DNA of 5,338 nt from contig URGC01000132.1 in assembly GCA_900547255.1 (NCBI GenBank), positions 1 through 5,338 of the forward strand. Direction: 5' to 3'. This stretch comes from an uncultured Eubacterium sp. (lineage in GTDB: Bacteria > Bacillota > Clostridia > Lachnospirales > Lachnospiraceae). Positions within the stretch are counted from its first letter, which is position 1; every line of letters starts with the position of its first letter. Below, in pieces: positions 1-5,338 of this stretch. The notes beneath the pieces were generated by a model. It searched no databases. It worked only from the letters and a program-made list of their open reading frames with translations, and was not told the origin of the DNA. A program made the translations under genes and the position numbers.

Positions 1-614
1 TGGACTTTAAGGTAACTGGTACAACAGAGGGTATCACAGCTATCCAGATGGATATCAAGATTCACGGTCTTACAAGACCAATCGTTGAAGAGGCAATTGC
101 CAGAACAAGACAGGCAAGACTTTTCATTATGGATACATGTATGAAGAAGGCTATAGACAAGCCTCGTGAAACAGTTGGCGAGTATGCGCCTAAGATTATC
201 CAGACAACAATTGATCCAGCTAAGATTGGTGAGGTTGTTGGCCAGAGAGGTAAGACAATTAACGCTATCATTGATGAGTGCGGCGTTAAGATTGATATAA
301 CAGATGATGGATTTGTATCAGTATGCGGCGTTGAGCAGGCTGGCATGGATCAGGCTATGAAGTATATCAAGACTATTGTTGAGGACTTTGAGGAAGGCAA
401 GATTTACGAAGGTAAAGTTGTAAGCATCAAGGAATTCGGAGCATTTATTGAATTTGCACCTGGCAAAGAGGGAATGGTTCACATTTCTAAGGTTGCTAAT
501 GAGAGAATTGAGCATGTTGAAGATGTTCTTACTCTTGGCGACAGAGTTAAGTGCAAGTGCATGGGTAAGGACAAGATGGGAAGAATAAGCTTCTCAATCA
601 AGGATGCCCAGTAA
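1..614 (+). CDS. pnp: Polynucleotide phosphorylase (PNPase), C-terminal part; 5' end outside window
   Basis: Cytoplasmic 3'-to-5' phosphorolytic exoribonuclease that degrades RNA with phosphate, releasing nucleoside diphosphates. The first two bases complete a codon begun outside the window, and 203 full residues follow. The opening residues DFKV.GT.EGITAIQMDIKI are the conserved end of the second RNase PH core; by family comparison the first Asp matches the metal-binding Asp492 of E. coli PNPase. A KH domain follows (visible residues about 64-126) with its GxxG loop as GQRG at 80-83. An S1 RNA-binding domain follows (about 131-201) with the typical GKV..I.EFGAFIEF and EGMVHIS segments. The protein stops just after S1, so it lacks the long C-terminal tail that binds RNase E in proteobacteria. 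The HIT gene begins 48 bases downstream with no terminator seen between. Identification is near certain; only the N-terminal part is unseen. Confidence 0.97.
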   Translation, partial: DFKVTGTTEGITAIQMDIKIHGLTRPIVEEAIARTRQARLFIMDTCMKKAIDKPRETVGEYAPKIIQTTIDPAKIGEVVGQRGKTINAIIDECGVKIDITDDGFVSVCGVEQAGMDQAMKYIKTIVEDFEEGKIYEGKVVSIKEFGAFIEFAPGKEGMVHISKVANERIEHVEDVLTLGDRVKCKCMGKDKMGRISFSIKDAQ

Positions 615-651
615 TTATTAAATATAAGTTGAAGCCTGTTGCTGGCGGAAT

Positions 652-656
652 GGAGG
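652..656 (+). promoter_or_regulatory. Ribosome binding site deciding the HIT gene start
   Basis: GGAGG lies six bases before the ATG at 663. It falls inside any reading from the in-frame TTG at 639, so it supports the ATG as the true start. Confidence 0.85.
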
Positions 657-662
657 AACACT

Positions 663-1082
663 ATGGTAGATAACAATTGTGCATATTGTGTAGAAGGCGA
701 TTTAGTTGCCAAGTTTGGTATCAAGATTTGTGAGCTTGAGACATCAAAGGTATATCTTTTCAAGGAGCAGAGCCATCCAGGAAGATGTATCGTTGCCCAC
801 AAGAAGCATGTAGGCGATATGAATGAGCTTACAGCAGAAGAGAGAGCTGCATATTTTGAGGATGTTGCTAAGGTTGCAAGAGCAATCATGGCTGCATTCC
901 ATCCAGATAAGGTTAACTATGGCGCATATGGTGATACAGGCCATCATCTTCATTTCCATCTTTGCCCTAAGTACAAAGATGAATTTGAGTGGGGTGGAGT
1001 GTTCCTTATGAACCCAGACAAGAAGTATCTTTCAGATGATGAATACGCTGATATGATTGCTAAGATTAAGGCTAATCTTTAA
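663..1082 (+). CDS. HIT-family nucleotide-binding protein (histidine triad hydrolase)
   Basis: A 139-residue cytoplasmic protein of the histidine triad superfamily, whose members hydrolyse or transfer nucleotides from substrates such as AMP-lysine, AMP conjugates or dinucleoside polyphosphates. The hallmark HxHxHxx motif is HLHFHLC at residues 95-101, with His97 as the expected catalytic nucleophile. An N-terminal CAYC pair (Cys6, Cys9) together with His49 and a triad histidine resembles the zinc site of many bacterial HIT proteins; this is inferred from the pattern. Length and layout match single-domain HIT proteins. The ATG at 663 is preferred over an in-frame TTG 24 bases upstream because of its well-placed GGAGG. 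The gene sits between pnp and yebC in the same direction, which suggests a shared transcript but does not reveal the substrate. The family call is secure; the exact reaction is unknown. Confidence 0.93.
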   Translation: MVDNNCAYCVEGDLVAKFGIKICELETSKVYLFKEQSHPGRCIVAHKKHVGDMNELTAEERAAYFEDVAKVARAIMAAFHPDKVNYGAYGDTGHHLHFHLCPKYKDEFEWGGVFLMNPDKKYLSDDEYADMIAKIKANL

Positions 1083-1102
1083 GATATTGAATTAGAAGTT
1101 TT

Positions 1103-1108
1103 AAGGAG
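1103..1108 (+). promoter_or_regulatory. Ribosome binding site deciding the yebC start
   Basis: AAGGAG ends eight bases before the ATG at 1117. It overlaps the in-frame GTG at 1108, which rules that GTG out as the start. Confidence 0.85.
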
Positions 1109-1116
1109 TGTGTTTT

Positions 1117-1851
1117 ATGTCAGGACATTCAAAATTTGCGAATATCGCACATAAGAAGGCAGCTAATGATGCTGCTAAGGGTAAGATATTTACAAGACTT
1201 GGAAAAGAAATTATGGTTGCCGTTAAAGAGGGCGGCCCAGATGTTAATAACAACAGTAAGTTAAGACAGGTTGTTACTAAGTGTAAGGCTGCTAACATGC
1301 CTAATGATACTATCGAGAGAGCTATCAAGAAGGCTGCCAGCACAGATATGTCTAACTTTGAGTCAGTTACATATGAAGGCTATGGCCCTAATGGTACAGC
1401 TATTATCGTAGAGGCTCTTACAGATAATCGTAACAGAGCTGCTTCCAACATCAGAAATGCTTTCACTAAGGGAAGTGGTAATGTCGGAACACCAGGCTGC
1501 GTATCATTCATGTTCGATAATAAGGGACAGATAATCGTTGCCAAGGAAGACTATGATAAAGATGCAGATGAACTCATGATGGTTGCTCTTGATGCTGGAG
1601 CTGATGATTTTAATGAAGAGGACGACTGCTATGAGATTACAACAGCACCAGATGATTTCGGTGCAGTTACAGATGCGTTAACTGATGCAGGCATACCACT
1701 TGCATCAGCAGAGGTTACAATGATTCCTCAGACATATGTTGAGCTTACAGATGAAGAGGATATCAAGAGAATGAGAAGAATCCTCAGTCTTCTTGATGAC
1801 GAAGATGATGTACAGAATGTATATCATAACTGGGATGAGCCAGAGGAATAA
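1117..1851 (+). CDS. yebC: YebC/PmpR (TACO1) family translation factor or regulator
   Basis: A 244-residue cytoplasmic protein, the usual full length for this family. The start MSGHSKFANIAHKK is the family signature, with Phe in place of the usual Trp after HSK. Further signatures are FTRLGKEI at residues 25-32, NDTIERAIKKA at 63-73, YEGYGPNGTA at 86-95 and the C-terminal DVQNVYHN at 231-238. The order fits the three-domain fold: an N-terminal helical region followed by two alpha/beta domains, with an acidic stretch near 163-170. Members were long annotated as DNA-binding transcription regulators; the mitochondrial relative TACO1 is a translational activator, and later bacterial work points to a ribosome-associated role at difficult sequences such as proline runs. 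The MSGHSK start places it with the YebC type rather than the YeeN type. The gene lies 34 bases after the HIT gene and is followed by a terminator hairpin, so it is probably last in its transcript. Confidence 0.96.
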   Translation: MSGHSKFANIAHKKAANDAAKGKIFTRLGKEIMVAVKEGGPDVNNNSKLRQVVTKCKAANMPNDTIERAIKKAASTDMSNFESVTYEGYGPNGTAIIVEALTDNRNRAASNIRNAFTKGSGNVGTPGCVSFMFDNKGQIIVAKEDYDKDADELMMVALDAGADDFNEEDDCYEITTAPDDFGAVTDALTDAGIPLASAEVTMIPQTYVELTDEEDIKRMRRILSLLDDEDDVQNVYHNWDEPEE

Positions 1852-1871
1852 TTTAGTAAGATATTAATAAC

Positions 1872-1922
1872 AAAAGTTCCTTTTATATCTGTGAATCAAT
1901 TCAAGGTATAAAAGGAGCTTTT
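1872..1922 (+). terminator. Long intrinsic terminator-like hairpin after yebC
   Basis: The arms 1872-1887 and 1907-1922 pair over 16 positions, with one G-U wobble at 1877/1917. The apparent 19-base loop folds further: 1888-1890 pairs with 1904-1906 and 1892-1895 with 1900-1903, leaving one bulged G at 1891 and a TCAA tetraloop. The outer arms are A-rich on the left and T-rich on the right, as expected for a terminator whose U tract is partly in the stem. It begins 20 bases after the yebC stop and would end the pnp-HIT-yebC unit. The run of T is only five bases (1919-1923), so termination may be partial. Confidence 0.72.
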
Positions 1923-1954
1923 TATGTTGTACAGAATAGCTGTATAAAAAATAC

Positions 1955-1983
1955 TTTTCAGTATGTACTAATAGTGATACAAT
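1955..1983 (+). promoter_or_regulatory. Candidate promoter upstream of the PilZ gene
   Basis: TTTTCA (1955-1960) and TACAAT (1978-1983) are spaced by 17 bases, and TG at 1975-1976 forms an extended -10. This is the best match to a housekeeping promoter in the 214-base gap between yebC and the PilZ gene. A perfect TATAAT at 2007-2012 is an alternative -10 with only a weak -35. The region is AT-rich, so chance matches are expected. Confidence 0.45.
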
Positions 1984-1993
1984 ATACTTGTAT
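1977..1993. repeat. Perfect inverted repeat overlapping the candidate -10, operator-like
   Basis: ATACAA (1977-1982) and TTGTAT (1988-1993) are perfect inverted arms around the five-base spacer TATAC. An overlapping pair, ATATAC (1982-1987) and GTATAT (1997-2002), adds further half-sites. The placement over a promoter suggests an operator, but no regulator can be named and AT-rich DNA yields such repeats by chance. Confidence 0.4.
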
Positions 1994-2065
1994 TTCGTAT
2001 ATAGACTATAATAATAACACAACATAAGCGATTATACAGGTCAGATGTGTTGATTGGAGACTACT

Positions 2066-2938
2066 ATGAAGATATGGGAGATAGAGCCTGAGTCAAACAT
2101 TATATTAAAGATAACTATTAATGGACAGTATATTGATCTGCCGACAATTGCACACCAGCAGGACAGTGATGGCATTATATGTGATGCCATAAGACTTAAT
2201 GGTAAGGTTGTATCAATAAGCAGTCCGAATATATCAGTAGAGCTTATGTATATCAGGAAAAATAAGTCACCAGTCGTATGGAAGGGCGTTGCCTGTGATA
2301 ATATAACACTTGAATCCAAGATATTCTATAAGATAAGGTCGAAGGATGAAGGTGCTGAGAAGAACAGGCGTGAGGCATTCAGATTATTTCTGGGATGTCA
2401 GGGCGTTGCCCAGGTTGGTACTAACAAGAAAGCAATTAATGTCACGGTCAAGGATGTAAGTGAGACAGGATTTTCATTCATAACTAATCAGAATATGGAA
2501 TCGGTTGAAGGTACACCGGTACGTCTTGTATTTTATGATATGGAGAATCAGTTTTCGCTGATGGGACTTGTTGTAAGGAAAGTTTCAATTGATGAAGAAA
2601 GCTACATATACGGCTGCAAATTAAGTGTCTATAATTCTAAATTATCACATTATATAGTCGACAGACAGAGGAATGATATATCTAAGAGCAAAGAAGATGC
2701 AGGCGGTGTGATAAAAGGAGCTGGTATACTTAAGAGTGCAGCGGAACAGCAACAGCCACAGGAAAAGAAAAAAAGCAGGGATGCTTCGGGCATAGACCCA
2801 GAATTATATAATGAATTGAAAAAGCATTATAAGACAAAAGGAAGTAGTACCTCAATTCATGAAAGAGCAATTGATTCTGTAGAGAAAGATGAGAGAAGAG
2901 AGGTATTCAAGAAATCTAGCGTTGGAAAGAGGTTTTAA
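2066..2938 (+). CDS. PilZ-domain c-di-GMP-binding protein (YcgR-like)
   Basis: A 290-residue protein without signal peptide or membrane segment, so probably cytoplasmic. The PilZ c-di-GMP signature is intact: RxxxR as REAFR at residues 102-106 and DxSxxG as DVSETG at 130-135, with the usual YGCKL near the domain end at 182-186. The N-terminal part (about 1-95) is beta-rich and matches the layout of YcgR-type flagellar brake proteins, where an N-terminal domain precedes PilZ. The last 85 or so residues form a charged, Lys/Glu/Gln-rich tail with no visible domain, probably flexible. The ATG at 2066 is chosen because GGAG at 2056-2059 sits six bases before it; an in-frame TTG at 2054 overlaps that site. 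The stop lies two bases before the next gene, so the two are probably translated together. c-di-GMP binding is well supported; the target (motor, pilus or enzyme) is inference. Confidence 0.9.
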   Translation: MKIWEIEPESNIILKITINGQYIDLPTIAHQQDSDGIICDAIRLNGKVVSISSPNISVELMYIRKNKSPVVWKGVACDNITLESKIFYKIRSKDEGAEKNRREAFRLFLGCQGVAQVGTNKKAINVTVKDVSETGFSFITNQNMESVEGTPVRLVFYDMENQFSLMGLVVRKVSIDEESYIYGCKLSVYNSKLSHYIVDRQRNDISKSKEDAGGVIKGAGILKSAAEQQQPQEKKKSRDASGIDPELYNELKKHYKTKGSSTSIHERAIDSVEKDERREVFKKSSVGKRF

Positions 2939-2940
2939 TT

Positions 2941-3468
2941 ATGAGAGATGATCAGCTAAATGTTGGATTTGAGCGCATGAAGAAAATTAATGAAAAACGT
3001 GAAGAAAGAAACAGAATTACTTATAAAGAGGCAAAGAGATGTCCTTCATGTGGCGCTAATATGAAGTATATATATGGAGAGACATATGAATGCCCTGAAT
3101 GTGGAAGAAAGGAGCTGTCTGATTTTGGTAAGGTAAAAGAGTTCCTGGATGCCAATGGCCCACAGCCGGCTGCAATAATATCAGATGCCACAGGAGTAAG
3201 CCTTTATGTTATAGATACATATCTTAAGCAGGGACGTGTTGAGATTCCAGATGGCTCAGATGTATATATAAGATGCCAGAATTGTGGAACTGAGATAAGA
3301 TATGGCAGATTCTGTCCTGAATGTATGATGAAGATGACTAATAACCTTAGCAAGGCTATATGGAATCCTGATATGGGAGAGAAGCCTAAGCTTAAAAGAG
3401 ATGCGTCTGGAAGAATGCATACTCTCGATTCATTGAATCATAAGAATGGCAAGAATAATAAAAGATAG
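2941..3468 (+). CDS. Two-zinc-ribbon, HTH-like protein of the YvyF flagellar-region type
   Basis: A 175-residue cytoplasmic protein. After a charged N-terminal helix (about 1-30) comes a zinc ribbon, Cys34, Cys37, Cys51, Cys54 (CPSC and CPEC). A helical core follows at about 60-102; its segment SDATGVSLYVIDTYLKQGRV looks like a winged helix-turn-helix. A second ribbon follows, Cys112, Cys115, Cys125, Cys128 (CQNC and CPEC), then a basic tail. This ribbon-HTH-ribbon order, including the ATGV and QGRV positions, matches what is known of the Bacillus YvyF family (flagellar operon protein, TIGR03826), whose members lie beside flgM and flgK. The biochemical role of that family is not established. 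AAAGAGG at 2926-2932, inside the end of the PilZ gene, lies eight bases before the ATG. No flagellar gene follows: a terminator comes 37 bases after the stop. The zinc ribbons are certain; the family assignment rests on recalled architecture. Confidence 0.78.
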   Translation: MRDDQLNVGFERMKKINEKREERNRITYKEAKRCPSCGANMKYIYGETYECPECGRKELSDFGKVKEFLDANGPQPAAIISDATGVSLYVIDTYLKQGRVEIPDGSDVYIRCQNCGTEIRYGRFCPECMMKMTNNLSKAIWNPDMGEKPKLKRDASGRMHTLDSLNHKNGKNNKR

Positions 3469-3505
3469 TTTTTATAGATTTTGTTTGATATAATCTGGTG
3501 ATAAT

Positions 3506-3545
3506 AAAAAAGGTGGTTCAGCATAATACGCTGAACCACCTTTTT
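3506..3545. terminator. Bidirectional intrinsic terminator between convergent genes
   Basis: GGTGGTTCAGC (3512-3522) pairs perfectly with GCTGAACCACC (3530-3540) around the seven-base loop 3523-3529. Six A (3506-3511) lie on the left and five T (3541-3545) on the right, so either strand yields a GC-rich stem followed by a U tract. It lies 37 bases beyond the zinc-ribbon gene and 52 bases beyond the uxaC stop, so it can end both units. Confidence 0.95.
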
Positions 3546-3575
3546 GCAGTTCTTCCTTTTGCAGGGAAGAACTGC
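3546..3575. repeat. Second perfect hairpin abutting the terminator, 3' of uxaC
   Basis: GCAGTTCTTCC (3546-3556) and GGAAGAACTGC (3565-3575) form an 11-base-pair perfect stem with an eight-base loop. It directly follows the T tract of the terminator. Neither strand gives it its own U tract (plus side continues CATTGAATTA, minus side AAAAAGG), so it is not a classic terminator by itself. On the uxaC transcript it would lie 22 bases after the stop codon and just before the terminator, where it could protect the 3' end or assist termination; that role is inferred. Confidence 0.8.
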
Positions 3576-3597
3576 ATTGAATTAATAGGAGTTACAA

Positions 3598-5004
3598 TTA
3601 AAGATCAAATCCAAAATAACGAACTGCGTTATTGTATGAAATACCTTCAACAATCTTCTTTAATGCCTTCTCATCTGCTGGATATTCACCGTTCTCAACC
3701 CATCCACCGATAAGTTCGCACATGATTCTTCTGAAGTACTCATGTCTTGTGTATGAGAGGAAGCTTCTTGAGTCTGTAAGCATTCCGATGAAGTTACCAA
3801 GAAGACTTAAGTTAGCAAGGCTTGTCATCTGGTTAGTCATACCAACCTTATGATCATTGAACCACCAAGCTGAACCCTGCTGAATCTTACCAACAGCCTT
3901 AGAATCCTGGAAGCATCCGATAACAGTACCGATAGCAGCATTAACAGATGGGTTAAGTGAGTAGATAATTGTCTTAGGAAGCTCATCTGTTGCGTTAAGT
4001 GCGTTAAGGAACTGAGCCATCTCTGCTGAGCAGTCATATGTGTTGATACAGTCATAACCTGTATCTGGTCCTAACTGGTCATAACGGAGTCTGTTGTTAT
4101 CACGGATTGTACCATAGTGAATCTGCATTACCCAGTTACGCTTGTTGTACTCTTTACCAACGAATACCATGAATGCTGTCTTGAACTTGTTCATCTCTTC
4201 TGTAGTAACAGCAGCACCAGAAAGTCTCTTAGCATAGATTGCTTCGATTTCCTCTTCTGTGTATGGCTTGTACATTACATACTCAAGGGCGTGGTCAGAT
4301 ACTGAGCATCCCATAGAAGCGAAGAAATCCATACGGTTTTTTAAAGCTTCCTTTAATGCTGCGAATGAGTTAACTTTGATACCACTTACATTAGATAATG
4401 TATCAAGGTAATCAAGGTATTCTGGCTTCTCAAGGTTCATAGGCTTGTCAGGTCTCCAAGCTGGAAGTACCTGTACGTCAAATGTCTTATCTTCCTTAAG
4501 AACCTTGTGCCATTCAAGTGAGTCAACAGGATCATCTGTAGTACAGATTAATGTTACGTTAGACTGCTTGATAAGGTTACGAACTGACATAGAATCTTCC
4601 TGAAGCTTAGCGTTGCAAAGATTCCAAACTTCCTCTGCTGTATCACCATTAAGGATGCCATTGTATCCGAAGTATCTCTGTAATTCAAGATGACTCCAGT
4701 GATAGAGTGGGTTACCTATAGCCATCTCAAGAGTCTCAGCCCATTTCTGGAACTTTTCTCTGTCTGATGCATCACCAGTGATATATTTCTCATCAACGCC
4801 GTTAGTTCTCATCTGACGCCACTTATAATGGTCGCCGCCGAGCCATACCTGTGTGATGTTCTCAAACTTTCTATCCTCGGCGATTTCCTTAGGATTGATA
4901 TGGCAGTGATAGTCAAGAACTGGCATCTTAGCTGCATAATCATGGAATAAATGCTGAGCAGTTGGTGTTGAAAGTAAAAAGTCTTTGTCCATAAATTGTT
5001 TCAT
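3598..5004 (-). CDS. uxaC: Uronate isomerase (glucuronate/galacturonate isomerase)
   Basis: A 468-residue cytoplasmic enzyme that interconverts D-glucuronate with D-fructuronate and D-galacturonate with D-tagaturonate, the entry step of hexuronate catabolism toward 2-keto-3-deoxygluconate. Length matches the family (about 470). It belongs to the amidohydrolase superfamily: the metal-binding HxH is DYHCHINPKE at residues 31-40 (His33, His35). Other family segments are CTTDDPVDSLEWH at 154-166, LPAWRPDK at 180-187, QIHYG at 294-298, SAWWFND at 378-384 and LTDSRSFLSYTRHEYFRR at 409-426; Asp411 there is a plausible active-site acid. The C-terminus SYNNAVRYFGFDL is also typical. The ATG at 5004 has AGGAGG seven bases upstream. 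A LacI-type regulator ends 17 bases before it on the same strand, which suggests co-transcription and uronate-responsive control. The frame is intact throughout. In a gut or rumen Clostridium the substrate would most likely come from pectin or glucuronides; this is inference. Confidence 0.97.
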   Translation of the reverse strand: MKQFMDKDFLLSTPTAQHLFHDYAAKMPVLDYHCHINPKEIAEDRKFENITQVWLGGDHYKWRQMRTNGVDEKYITGDASDREKFQKWAETLEMAIGNPLYHWSHLELQRYFGYNGILNGDTAEEVWNLCNAKLQEDSMSVRNLIKQSNVTLICTTDDPVDSLEWHKVLKEDKTFDVQVLPAWRPDKPMNLEKPEYLDYLDTLSNVSGIKVNSFAALKEALKNRMDFFASMGCSVSDHALEYVMYKPYTEEEIEAIYAKRLSGAAVTTEEMNKFKTAFMVFVGKEYNKRNWVMQIHYGTIRDNNRLRYDQLGPDTGYDCINTYDCSAEMAQFLNALNATDELPKTIIYSLNPSVNAAIGTVIGCFQDSKAVGKIQQGSAWWFNDHKVGMTNQMTSLANLSLLGNFIGMLTDSRSFLSYTRHEYFRRIMCELIGGWVENGEYPADEKALKKIVEGISYNNAVRYFGFDL

Positions 5005-5011
5005 GGTCTTT

Positions 5012-5017
5012 CCTCCT
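5012..5017 (-). promoter_or_regulatory. Strong ribosome binding site of uxaC
   Basis: The minus strand reads AGGAGG seven bases before the ATG at 5004. It lies in the 17-base gap after the upstream LacI-family stop codon, which leaves little room for a separate uxaC promoter in the gap. Confidence 0.88.
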
Positions 5018-5021
5018 AAAA

Positions 5022-5338
5022 TTAAAATTTTGTTGTTTGGCGTTTTATTAAATCAGCAGTGACAGTATTAATATTAGAAACACTGCCTCCACCTAAAACC
5101 TCCATTAGAAGGTCAACAGCATTGGAAGATAACTGTTCAACCTTACTGTCAATAGATGATAACTCCGGTTCGGTGCAATTTGCAAGTACCGAATTGTTAT
5201 ATCCGACAATTTCCAGCTCATCAGGTACTTTAATACCATGCTTATATGCAAATTTTACAGCACCGACGGCAAGTGAGTCATCGGATGTGAGTATTGCATC
5301 AAATGGTACATTTTTTTCATAAATAAAAGATAAATAAT
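5022..5338 (-). CDS. LacI-family transcriptional regulator, C-terminal part; 5' end outside window
   Basis: Only the last 104 residues are visible, all from the sugar-binding (periplasmic-binding-protein-like) domain. The segment FDAILTSDDSLAVGAVKFA (residues 12-30) is the family's FDAI...D..A.GA pattern. IKVPDELEIVGYNNS (35-49) is the hallmark GI.VP.D..I.GYDNS segment, with Asn in place of the common Asp, followed by CTEPELSSID (54-63), the usual LT.P.LTTI position. The protein ends KRQTTKF. The N-terminal helix-turn-helix is beyond the window, so DNA binding is inferred from family. The stop lies 17 bases before uxaC, making a uronate or uronate-derivative effector likely, with the gene regulating its own operon. 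It could regulate something broader, since LacI-type proteins often control whole pectin or glucuronide regulons. Confidence 0.92.
   Translation of the reverse strand, partial: YLSFIYEKNVPFDAILTSDDSLAVGAVKFAYKHGIKVPDELEIVGYNNSVLANCTEPELSSIDSKVEQLSSNAVDLLMEVLGGGSVSNINTVTADLIKRQTTKF

Noticed and set aside
639..662. TTG at 639 as the HIT gene start
   Set aside because: The GGAGG at 652-656 lies downstream of it and is ideally placed for the ATG at 663.
62..889. Minus-strand open frames at 62-346, 318-515 and 479-889
   Set aside because: They lie opposite pnp and the HIT gene, lack good ribosome binding sites and resemble no family; the plus-strand genes fully explain the region.
823..1343. Frames at 823-1011 (+), 744-959 (-) and 1101-1343 (-)
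   Set aside because: Shadows of the HIT and yebC genes, without ribosome binding sites or recognisable protein sequence.
1852..2065. c-di-GMP riboswitch in the leader of the PilZ gene
   Set aside because: The conserved core features of the known c-di-GMP riboswitches (such as the CACGCACAGGGCAAACC segment) are absent, and the leader is short and AT-rich.
2041..2319. Minus-strand frame opposite the start of the PilZ gene
   Set aside because: The PilZ gene has a good ribosome binding site and a conserved domain; the antisense frame has neither.
3486..3545. TGATATAAT at 3486-3494 as a promoter for a small RNA ending at the terminator
   Set aside because: No usable -35 is present, the product would be only about 45 bases and consist of little but the terminator stem, and AT-rich spacers commonly contain such matches.
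3498..3853. Plus-strand frames at 3498-3713 and 3632-3853
   Set aside because: They run through the terminator and antisense to uxaC, and have no protein-like character.
4404..4424. Short tandem repeat in uxaC encoding YLD twice
   Set aside because: Only two copies of about nine bases inside an intact coding frame; too small to suggest more than local sequence drift.
4117..5322. Plus-strand frames at 4117-4305 and 5059-5322
   Set aside because: They are antisense to uxaC and to the LacI-family gene, both of which have clear family motifs on the minus strand.
1..5338. Mobile elements, CRISPR arrays, tRNA or rRNA genes, phage or defence genes
   Set aside because: No transposase or integrase motifs, spaced direct repeats, cloverleaf patterns or defence-type domains were seen; all genes are chromosomal housekeeping, signalling or catabolic types.

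Overview
The window looks like a chromosomal segment of a low-GC, Gram-positive anaerobe of the Clostridia, most likely a Lachnospiraceae member. The signs are AGGAGG-type ribosome binding sites, AT-rich intergenic DNA with intrinsic terminators, and AGA-rich, A/T-ending codon use. A hexuronate isomerase beside likely motility-signalling genes fits a motile pectin or uronate user such as Lachnospira. The genus is a guess from gene content, not something the sequence proves.

Left part, + strand (1-1851): the 3' end of pnp (polynucleotide phosphorylase, KH and S1 domains), then a HIT-family nucleotide-binding protein and a full-length YebC/PmpR-family protein. The gaps are short (48 and 34 bases), with no terminator seen between them, so they may share a transcript. 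A long hairpin at 1872-1922 closes the unit.

Middle part, + strand (2066-3468): after a 214-base intergenic region with promoter-like and operator-like sequence, two genes lie two bases apart. The first encodes a PilZ-domain protein with an intact c-di-GMP-binding signature. The second encodes a protein with two four-cysteine zinc ribbons around a helix-turn-helix-like core, the architecture of the YvyF flagellar-region family. Together they suggest a c-di-GMP-linked motility or surface module.

Right part, - strand (5338-3598): the C-terminal end of a LacI-family regulator, then 17 bases downstream uxaC (uronate isomerase). This is a hexuronate catabolic unit whose 5' part lies beyond the window. 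The converging units meet at 3469-3597, which holds a strong bidirectional terminator abutted by a second perfect hairpin.

No mobile element, CRISPR array, tRNA, rRNA or recognisable riboswitch was found. Nothing here clearly amounts to an undescribed system. The points most worth a second look are the PilZ/zinc-ribbon pair, the inverted repeats in its promoter region, and the unusual hairpins.
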